This document shows, one piece after another, positions 1 to 4,488 of a stretch of DNA of 5,912 nucleotides (the first letter of the stretch is position 1; the number at the start of each line of letters is the position of its first letter). This DNA comes from Belnapia sp. GTDB lineage: Bacteria; Pseudomonadota; Alphaproteobacteria; Acetobacterales; Acetobacteraceae. Both the position numbers and the translations under genes were made by a program. The stretch lies in the NCBI GenBank assembly GCA_028291445.1, contig JAQGIA010000398.1:1-5912 (forward strand). The letters run 5' to 3'. Under the pieces are notes generated by a model that did not search any database, had not been told where the DNA came from, and saw only the letters and a program-made list of their open reading frames with translations.

Positions 1-79
1 ACAGATCGTCGACGGTCCGGTTGAAGGAGGCCAGCGCCACCTGGGCACCGATATTGGTGATGACTGAATTCAGCGGCAT
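1..79 (-). CDS. flagellin, N-terminal fragment (cut by window edge)
   Basis: Reading the minus strand from the ATG at 79-77 gives 26 residues beginning MPLNSVITNIGAQVALASFN, still open at the window edge. This matches the conserved N-terminal D0 segment of bacterial flagellin (pattern M-x-L-N-S-x-x-T-N-x-G-A-x-x-A-L-x-x-x-N), which packs as a coiled coil in the filament core and is exported by the flagellar type III system. The start is supported by a GAGGGA ribosome binding site 8 bases upstream. The remaining D0/D1 region and the C-terminus lie outside the window, so completeness cannot be judged. It is preceded on the same strand by the methyltransferase-type gene ending at 187, with a 107-base gap that probably carries its own promoter. 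The family call is confident from the signature; which flagellin paralog it is cannot be told. Confidence 0.82.
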   Translation of the reverse strand, partial: MPLNSVITNIGAQVALASFNRTVDDL

Positions 80-87
80 TCGGGTTT

Positions 88-93
88 TCCCTC
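88..93 (-). promoter_or_regulatory. ribosome binding site of flagellin gene
   Basis: GAGGGA on the minus strand lies 8 bases upstream of the ATG at 79-77. It fixes the flagellin start and shows that this short edge frame is a genuine translation start. Confidence 0.65.
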
Positions 94-186
94 TGATCGC
101 AGGCCCGGATCATCCGGAACCATGCGACCAATCTCCGCCTGCGACATGAATCGGCGGTTAAGCCCGAACTGGATTCAGTTATTTCG

Positions 187-861
187 TTACCCTGGCTCGA
201 AGGCATGCGCGGCGAGGTCGACCGCGAGCATGGCCGCATTTGCCGGTTGGCGGGGGGCGAGCAGCGCCAGCGTGCCGGCCGAGCCCAGCAGATCGAAATG
301 CCGCAGCAAAGGGCCGCGGTAGCTGGGGCGCTGCCAGAAATCATGCACCAGCAGCACCGCGCCAGGCGCCAGCCGGGGCACGCCGGCCAGGGCGCAGGCG
401 ACGCGGAAGCGGCCATCGACCAGCACCAGGTCCACGGGGCCGGCGGCCTCCCAGGGGTCGCGCCAATAGGCCGGCCAGCGTGGCATGGCGGCAGCCTCGG
501 TCGGCCAGCCCCAGGCGCCGGTCGGGCCGATGTCGATATGCAGCAGCCGCAGCCGGCCCGCCGCCGCCGCCGGGGCGCAGGCCGGGTCGCGCTGCACCTG
601 GGCCAGCCAGGCCAGGTCGCTGTCGACCGAAAGCAGCCGCCCCACGCCCTGCAGCAGCAGCCCCGTGCTGCCGCCGCAGCCGAATTCCAGCCCGGACTGC
701 CGGCCGGCCGCGGCGGCGCGCAGCAGCGCCTGCTCGGCCGGGGTCATGGCCGGGACAAGGCCTGGGGCTGGGACCAGGCCTGGGGCTGGGACAAGACCAG
801 GCGCCAGGGCGAGCCCGGGGACCAGGCTCGCGGCCTCGGGCGGAAAGGGTTGCTGGTGCAC
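187..861 (-). CDS. class I SAM-dependent methyltransferase-like protein
   Basis: The 224-residue protein carries a class I methyltransferase fold signature. LEFGCGGST at residues 58-66 is the glycine-rich SAM-binding motif I. SVDSD at 78-82 supplies the acidic residue at the end of strand 2. HIDIGPTGAWGWP lies at 108-120, DLVLVDGRFRVA at 144-155 (motif IV region), and LVHDFWQRPSY at 171-181. The order and spacing fit small methyltransferase-like proteins often found near polysaccharide or glycan genes; the substrate is unknown. The assigned start is GTG at 861-859, because a TAA at 909-907 closes the frame upstream and no ATG lies between. The ribosome binding site is weak. ATG at 747-745 (residue 39) is an alternative start giving a 186-residue protein that keeps the whole domain. 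The N-terminus has PGLVPA-type hexapeptide repeats encoded by an 18-bp tandem repeat. The next gene on the strand is flagellin, so surface-glycan or flagellin modification is possible, but this is inference. Confidence 0.75.
   Translation of the reverse strand: MHQQPFPPEAASLVPGLALAPGLVPAPGLVPAPGLVPAMTPAEQALLRAAAAGRQSGLEFGCGGSTGLLLQGVGRLLSVDSDLAWLAQVQRDPACAPAAAAGRLRLLHIDIGPTGAWGWPTEAAAMPRWPAYWRDPWEAAGPVDLVLVDGRFRVACALAGVPRLAPGAVLLVHDFWQRPSYRGPLLRHFDLLGSAGTLALLAPRQPANAAMLAVDLAAHAFEPG
752..805 (-). repeat. 18-bp in-frame tandem repeat in methyltransferase N-terminus
   Basis: Three adjacent 18-base units lie at 752-769, 770-787 and 788-805. The first two are identical except for one base (GGGACAAGGCCTGGGGCT versus GGGACCAGGCCTGGGGCT). 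The third is degenerate, and a further weak copy follows at about 807-830. Because 18 is a multiple of three, copy-number change would keep the reading frame. It would only lengthen or shorten the PGLVPA peptide repeat at about residues 19-37, before the SAM-binding domain. Confidence 0.85.
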
Positions 862-930
862 GGCGCAGGGTCCGGATGGGAGGCCGCTACCCTGCCCATC
901 GGATGGTTAGCGAAGCGCCAATGGCGCGGC

Positions 931-988
931 GCGCCCGCGCCAGCACAGCACAGCACAGCACAGCACTGCTTGCCGGCGCCCGCGCCAG
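931..988. repeat. 13-bp direct repeat flanking the CAGCA tract
   Basis: GCGCCCGCGCCAG occurs at 931-943 and again at 976-988, bracketing the pentanucleotide tract. The second copy is part of the left arm of the strong hairpin at 972-1005. The first copy could therefore pair with the same opposite arm (991-1001) and form a competing, longer-range stem. Confidence 0.75.
941..965. repeat. pentanucleotide tract (CAGCA)x5
   Basis: Five perfect consecutive copies of CAGCA (TGCTG on the minus strand) lie in the gap between the esterase gene (ends 1012) and the methyltransferase-type gene (starts 861). The tract is 80-104 bases upstream of the methyltransferase GTG. A TAA at 909-907 separates it from that reading frame, so it is not coding for that protein. 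Slippage here could alter promoter or leader spacing, but there is no direct evidence of function. Confidence 0.85.
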
Positions 989-1005
989 ACGGCGCGGGCG
1001 CCGGC
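972..1005 (-). terminator. strong GC hairpin after the esterase gene, probable terminator
   Basis: A perfect 15-bp inverted repeat lies at 972-986 and 991-1005 with a 4-base loop (987-990). It starts 6 bases after the TGA (1014-1012) of the secreted esterase gene. The position and very stable stem fit a transcript end or RNA 3'-end protector. There is no U-tract after it on the minus strand (the following bases read AAGCAGTGCTG), so it is not a canonical intrinsic terminator. Such U-poor hairpins are often seen at gene ends in high-GC genomes. Confidence 0.6.
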
Positions 1006-1011
1006 TACGGT

Positions 1012-3003
1012 TCAGGCGATGACGAAATCGCCCGCCGCGAGACCCGTCACGCCGACCAGGAAGACGCTGCCGCCGGTCTCCGCATCGGTGATCGCCAGGC
1101 CGGCGAGGCCGCCATGGACCGCCGCGGCGACCGTCAGATCCGCCGCCGTCCGGCCGACGAAGGTGAGCAGGTCCTGGCCGGGGGTGAAGTCGCCGATGCT
1201 GGCCTCGCCGGCGCCGGGCTGGATGAACCAGTGGTCGGCCCCGCCCCCGCCGGTGAAGCTGCCGCCGCCGCTGCCGATGCTGAAGATGTCGTCCTGGCTG
1301 CCGCCCGCGACCCTGGCCCAGCCGCTGCCGCCGAACACCACCAGCTTGACCGCGCTGTCGTTGGTGATGGTGACATTGCCGGTGCCGAGTTGCAGTTCCG
1401 CCGTCGAATAGCGGCCGTCATAGGCCACGTCGTAGCGGGCGCCGTTATCCGCCTGGCCGGCATCGTCGAGCGTCGACAGCCCGGCCGCGGTGATGTGCAG
1501 GTTGTCGTCACCGCCGGCGGGCCGCAGCACCAGCGTATTGCCCACGCCGGCCGCGTCGCTCTGGGCGACCCAGGTGAAGTTGTCGCCGCCATCGCCCAGC
1601 GCCACCGCGCCGCCACGGGCGCCGACCAGCAGCACATCGAGCCGCTCGGTACCGGCGGCGCGAAGGTCGAGCGCGACATCGGCGATGTTCTCGACCGCAA
1701 TGCTGCTGGACCAGCCGGAATTCCAATTGGCGGGCGCCAGGTTGACCGGGCCGAGTTCGCCCCAGGCCGGCACGCCCTCGAAGCTCTGGTAGATGCTGCC
1801 GGCATAGTCGTGCGTGCCGATCAGGAGCCCGGGCACCGCCGCGGCATCGCCCGGGGTCGTGGTGACCGCACCGCCGGCGGGGGCCAGCAAGGGCGCCGCG
1901 GCGCCGATGAGAAGGCCATCGGCGGCGGTCCAGACCGGCATGCCGGTGTCGTCGTAGATGGCATGGCCGATGCCGCTGCCATCCTCGGCCGCCAGCCGGC
2001 CATAGCCGTGACCGTAATGCAGCCGGGCCCCTTCCGGCAACGCGCCGTCGAAGGTCAGCAGCAGCGTATCGGTGCCGGTGAGGACGGCCGCGGTCGCCGC
2101 CACCGTGGTGCCGTCGGGGCCGATGACCGTCCAGCCCAGCCCATCGGCGGCGGCCGGGTCGAGCGCCGCCAGGCTATGCGCCGCGTCGAAGCCGACCGTC
2201 AGCGTGAGCTGGCTGGGGCCGACCGGGGTGGCCTGGACGACCTGCGGCCCCAGGTCGTCGACCGCGCCGCCGGCGAGCGCCATCGGCGAGCCGGGCTTGG
2301 CGTATTGCGCCCAGTTCTGCGCCAGGGAGACGGCGATGCGCTCGGCGGTCTGCTGGCCGTCGGCATCCGATTGATGCGGCCCGCCGAAGTCGACCCGGCC
2401 ATCGCCGGTGACGTCCTGAAAATTCATGTCGGTATCGAGGGCGCGGGCAGCGATCCGGGCATTGAAGGCCGGGTCGGCGACGAGGCTTTCCATCGCGCTG
2501 CGGATCGCCTGGTGGCCCTGGTCGGTGCCCTGGCCATAGGGGATGGCGCTGACGAACAGATAGGGCAGGTCGGCGGCGGTCTTGCCATAGGCCTCGCGCA
2601 GCAGGGTCGCGTCGAAGCGCAGGGCGCTGGCGAATTCCTCGGGCATGAGGCTGCCGTCGCGGCTGTCGTATTCGCTGTGCAGCCAGACCACCGCGGTGGG
2701 ATCGGCCTTGCGCGCATCCGGCAGGGCGTCGACGAAGTTCAGCAGGCTCTGCTCCTGCTTCGAGACGTCCCAGCCTGCGGGGCTGGCGCTATCGGGCTTC
2801 AGCCATTCGGTCAGGAACGACGTGCCGCTGAATACGGTCTTGCCGGTATCGCCGGCCGATGAATATTGCAGCCTGACCTTGTCGACGATGCCGTCGAAGC
2901 CCAGCAGCGCCTCGACCTTGGCAGTCATTTCCTGGGCGCCGCCGTTGTATTCGCCCATGAGCTGGGCATTGGACTGGCCGCGAAGCAGGACATTCAATTC
3001 CAC
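1012..3003 (-). CDS. secreted SGNH/sialate-O-acetylesterase-type hydrolase with RTX-like C-terminus
   Basis: This 663-residue protein looks like an extracellular carbohydrate esterase. Residues 1-235 resemble the SASA/CE6-type SGNH hydrolase domain. GQSN at 9-12 provides the nucleophile Ser11. VVWLHSEYDSRDG at 105-117 corresponds to the family's W-x-Q-G-E-x-D block. GPHQSDADG at 208-216 supplies the likely catalytic His210. DVTGDGRVD at 197-205, just before that histidine, looks like an EF-hand-type calcium loop. Residues 250-370 form a beta-rich accessory domain ending in YGHGYGRL and GHAIYDDTGMPVW. Residues 390-560 are another beta-rich, possibly glycan-binding region. GGSQDDIF, GGGGADHWF and IGDFTPGQDLLTF (568-615) resemble degenerate RTX nonapeptides and a serralysin-like tail. 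With no N-terminal signal peptide, this suggests type I secretion; no transporter genes are present here. The start is GTG at 3003-3001 with TTGAGG 8 bases upstream. The substrate (O-acetylated sugar, perhaps polysaccharide) is inferred. Confidence 0.8.
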   Translation of the reverse strand: MELNVLLRGQSNAQLMGEYNGGAQEMTAKVEALLGFDGIVDKVRLQYSSAGDTGKTVFSGTSFLTEWLKPDSASPAGWDVSKQEQSLLNFVDALPDARKADPTAVVWLHSEYDSRDGSLMPEEFASALRFDATLLREAYGKTAADLPYLFVSAIPYGQGTDQGHQAIRSAMESLVADPAFNARIAARALDTDMNFQDVTGDGRVDFGGPHQSDADGQQTAERIAVSLAQNWAQYAKPGSPMALAGGAVDDLGPQVVQATPVGPSQLTLTVGFDAAHSLAALDPAAADGLGWTVIGPDGTTVAATAAVLTGTDTLLLTFDGALPEGARLHYGHGYGRLAAEDGSGIGHAIYDDTGMPVWTAADGLLIGAAAPLLAPAGGAVTTTPGDAAAVPGLLIGTHDYAGSIYQSFEGVPAWGELGPVNLAPANWNSGWSSSIAVENIADVALDLRAAGTERLDVLLVGARGGAVALGDGGDNFTWVAQSDAAGVGNTLVLRPAGGDDNLHITAAGLSTLDDAGQADNGARYDVAYDGRYSTAELQLGTGNVTITNDSAVKLVVFGGSGWARVAGGSQDDIFSIGSGGGSFTGGGGADHWFIQPGAGEASIGDFTPGQDLLTFVGRTAADLTVAAAVHGGLAGLAITDAETGGSVFLVGVTGLAAGDFVIA

Positions 3004-3011
3004 AGATAAAA

Positions 3012-3017
3012 CCTCAA
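3012..3017 (-). promoter_or_regulatory. ribosome binding site deciding the GTG start of the esterase
   Basis: TTGAGG on the minus strand lies 8 bases upstream of the GTG at 3003-3001. No ATG precedes the GQSN motif at residues 9-12 in this frame, so this site and the GTG together set the start. Confidence 0.6.
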
Positions 3018-3032
3018 GTTGTCATTGGGAGC

Positions 3033-3063
3033 GCGTGCCGTACGGGACACACGCTGCGGCGTG
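3033..3063 (-). promoter_or_regulatory. possible alternative hairpins in the esterase leader
   Basis: GCGTG at 3033-3037, CACGC at 3050-3054 and GCGTG at 3059-3063 allow two mutually exclusive 5-bp stems. An 8-bp palindrome CCGTACGG lies at 3038-3045. The segment is in the 106-base gap upstream of the esterase ribosome binding site. It could be leader structure or an operator, but the short stems are not far above what a GC-rich sequence gives by chance. Confidence 0.2.
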
Positions 3064-3109
3064 ATGACCGAAACCCCTCCCCTCGCCTAATCGCGTCCCC
3101 GTGTTGAAC

Positions 3110-3376
3110 TCATGGTTGCACGGCGGCCGAGACGATCACCCCGGCCTCGGCAACGGCCTCTGCCACAGGGTGTTCCGCGAGGCGGAACAGCAGTTCGGCG
3201 GTGGTCCAGGACAGCGCCAGCGCCAGCATGCCGGCGAGGCAGGCTTCCTGCAGCGGCCCCAGTCCGATGACCGTGATCCGCAGCCCGGGCGGGGCTTTCC
3301 GGGGGCGGGGCCGGCATGGTCCCGCCGGTGGCGGCGGAATGTGGTCCGGATCGAGGGGGGCTGGGTGCTTCGGCAT
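3110..3376 (-). CDS. hypothetical small protein, 88 residues
   Basis: I do not recognise this protein. From ATG at 3376-3374 it begins MPKHPAPLDPDHIPPPP, a proline-rich, probably disordered N-terminus. It continues into a basic stretch and then a more ordered, partly hydrophobic part (LRITVIGLGPLQEACLAGM, LALALSWTTAELLFRLAEH), ending AVQP before TGA at 3112-3110. Third codon positions are strongly G/C, as in the neighbouring real genes, which supports coding. No good ribosome binding site precedes this ATG. A TTG at 3412-3410 would extend the frame by 12 residues (total 100), but that extension is AT-rich and also lacks a ribosome binding site. The gene sits on the same strand between ltnD and the esterase with gaps over 100 bases on both sides, so context gives no function. 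It may be a false prediction. Confidence 0.45.
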   Translation of the reverse strand: MPKHPAPLDPDHIPPPPAGPCRPRPRKAPPGLRITVIGLGPLQEACLAGMLALALSWTTAELLFRLAEHPVAEAVAEAGVIVSAAVQP

Positions 3377-3381
3377 GGGCC

Positions 3382-3443
3382 GAAGGAGAACAAAGAACGA
3401 AACACGAATCAAGGGTTAATGTTCATCCCTTGTTCCTGTTCTC
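3382..3443. promoter_or_regulatory. AT-rich intergenic segment with nested inverted repeats
   Basis: This stretch is roughly 40-45% GC in a window of about 70%. On the plus strand 3382-3415 is nearly all purine and 3420-3443 nearly all pyrimidine, so the two sides can fold together. Exact arms are CAAGGG at 3410-3415 with CCCTTG at 3427-3432 (11-base loop), and GAGAACA at 3386-3392 with TGTTCTC at 3437-3443. The segment lies between ltnD (ends 3489) and the small gene starting at 3376, where a promoter or operator for the latter could sit. I could not identify convincing -35 and -10 boxes. Confidence 0.4.
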
Positions 3444-3488
3444 GGCAGCGTCTCGTGGGTGCCTCAACCCGCTGTGGAGGCGGATTTT

Positions 3489-4385
3489 TCAACCGTCCTT
3501 GGGTAGAGCTATGCCGCTCAACGCCTGATAGGCGCGGATCACGAAAGCGTCATCCTTGCCGCCATGCCCCTGCGCCTTGGCCGAGACGAACAGTTGGTGG
3601 GCCTGCGCCGCCAGCGGCGCCGGGAAGGCCACGCTGCGGGCGAGGTCGCCGACCAGGCCAAGATCCTTGACGAAGATATCGACCGCGGAGCGCGGCGTTT
3701 CGTCGCCGTCCAGCACATGCGGCATGCGGTTCTCGAACATCCAGGAATTGCCGGCGGCACCGGTGACGATCTCGAACAGCGTCCGGGCATCGACCCCGGC
3801 CTTGATGCCGAGCGCCATGGCCTCCGCCGCGACGGCGATATGCACCCCGGCCAATAGCTGGTGCACCACCTTCATGGTGCTGCCGAGACCCGGCGCCTCG
3901 CCCAGGTTCCAGACCTTCTTGGCGATGGCGTCGAGCAGCGGCGCCGCCTTCGCCATGGCGGCGGCGGAGCCCGAGCCCATCACCGTCATCGTCCCGGCCC
4001 GGGCGCCGACCGCGCCGCCCGAGACCGGCGCATCCACGTAGAGGAACCCCTGCGCCTCGGCGGTCGCCGCCAGCCGCCGGGCATCCTCCGGCGCCATGGT
4101 CGAGGACACCACGATGACCGCGCCGGGGGCCAGGCGCGAAGCGGCGCCCTCGGCACCGAACAGCGCGGCAGCGGCCTGCTGGGCATTGACCACCAGCACC
4201 AGCACCGCCTCGGTGCCGGCGGGCAGTTCCGCTGCACGCGCCACGGCGATGCCGCCGGCGGCAGCGAATTCGGCCCGGGCGCCTTCACGCGGATCGACGC
4301 CGGCGACCACCATGCCCGCGGCCTTCAACAGGGTCTGCGCGGCGCCCATGCCCATGCTGCCCAGCCCGATCACCCCGACGCGCAT
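3489..4385 (-). CDS. ltnD: L-threonate dehydrogenase (3-hydroxyisobutyrate dehydrogenase superfamily)
   Basis: The 298-residue protein is full length for the beta-hydroxyacid dehydrogenase superfamily and closely resembles the LtnD/YgbJ branch, which oxidises L-threonate at C2 with NAD+ at the start of L-threonate catabolism. GLGSMG at residues 7-12 is the Rossmann dinucleotide loop. Asp31 after strand 2 favours NAD+ over NADP+. DAPVSGG at 118-124 is the substrate-binding block, and Lys172 in GSTMKVVHQLLAG is the expected catalytic lysine. The HQ at 175-176 in place of the NN of hydroxyisobutyrate dehydrogenases, AGNSWMFENRMPHV (211-224) and SAVDIFVKDLGL (233-244) are characteristic of the LtnD/YgbJ group. 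ATG at 4385-4383 follows GGGGAGG by 5 bases. It diverges from the SAF-domain oxidoreductase across a 100-base gap. No LtnK kinase, OtnI isomerase or OtnC aldolase is in the window, so a related hydroxyacid could be the real substrate. Confidence 0.87.
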   Translation of the reverse strand: MRVGVIGLGSMGMGAAQTLLKAAGMVVAGVDPREGARAEFAAAGGIAVARAAELPAGTEAVLVLVVNAQQAAAALFGAEGAASRLAPGAVIVVSSTMAPEDARRLAATAEAQGFLYVDAPVSGGAVGARAGTMTVMGSGSAAAMAKAAPLLDAIAKKVWNLGEAPGLGSTMKVVHQLLAGVHIAVAAEAMALGIKAGVDARTLFEIVTGAAGNSWMFENRMPHVLDGDETPRSAVDIFVKDLGLVGDLARSVAFPAPLAAQAHQLFVSAKAQGHGGKDDAFVIRAYQALSGIALPKDG

Positions 4386-4488
4386 GGCGCCCTCCCCTGC
4401 CCCGTTTCGCCGTCAGGCTTCGGCCGTGGCGCGGGTGGCGTCAAGCCGATAGCATCCGGGCAAACCTACCGCCTGGGAGGGCGCCATG
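4383..4488. repeat. 14-bp inverted repeat covering both divergent starts
   Basis: The sequence GGGAGGGCGCCATG, spanning ribosome binding site, spacer and start codon, is identical at the two diverging genes. It is at 4475-4488 on the plus strand and 4396-4383 on the minus strand, giving exact inverted arms 78 bases apart. Each arm contains the palindrome GGCGCC next to the ATG. Confidence 0.85.
4386..4485. promoter_or_regulatory. divergent promoter region between ltnD and the SAF-domain oxidoreductase
   Basis: These 100 bases must carry the start signals for both diverging genes. Both ends show a strong ribosome binding site: GGGGAGG at 4397-4391 on the minus strand and GGGAGG at 4475-4480 on the plus strand, each 5 bases from its ATG. 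No convincing sigma-70 promoter boxes were found; TAGCAT at 4450-4455 is a weak -10 candidate for the plus strand without a good -35. Shared control of the two genes is likely from the arrangement. Confidence 0.55.

Noticed and set aside
148..155. GCCGATTC on the minus strand, resembling the -10 element of a sigma-28 flagellar promoter upstream of flagellin
   Set aside because: No TAAA-like -35 element lies at the required distance (about 15 bases), so the promoter call is not supported.
167..180. AACTG-GATT-CAGTT hairpin just after the methyltransferase stop
   Set aside because: The stem is only 5 bp with no T-tract, too weak to call a terminator.
744..956. Minus-strand 70-codon frame running through the CAGCA tract into the methyltransferase gene
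   Set aside because: It overlaps the methyltransferase out of frame, has no ribosome binding site and ends in translated repeat (SQPQAWSQPQA). It is unlikely to be a gene.
205..2862. Very long plus-strand open frame (885 codons) antisense to the methyltransferase and the esterase
   Set aside because: Its translation is Arg/Gln/His/Ala/Gly-rich low-complexity text with no domain motif, while the opposite strand encodes proteins with clear catalytic motifs. Long antisense frames without stops are expected in DNA this GC-rich.
3472..3490. CCGC/GCGG hairpin followed by ATTTTTC on the plus strand, resembling an intrinsic terminator
   Set aside because: The stem is only 4 bp before a mismatch, and no plus-strand gene precedes it. 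On the minus strand, where ltnD ends, the A/T run is on the wrong side.
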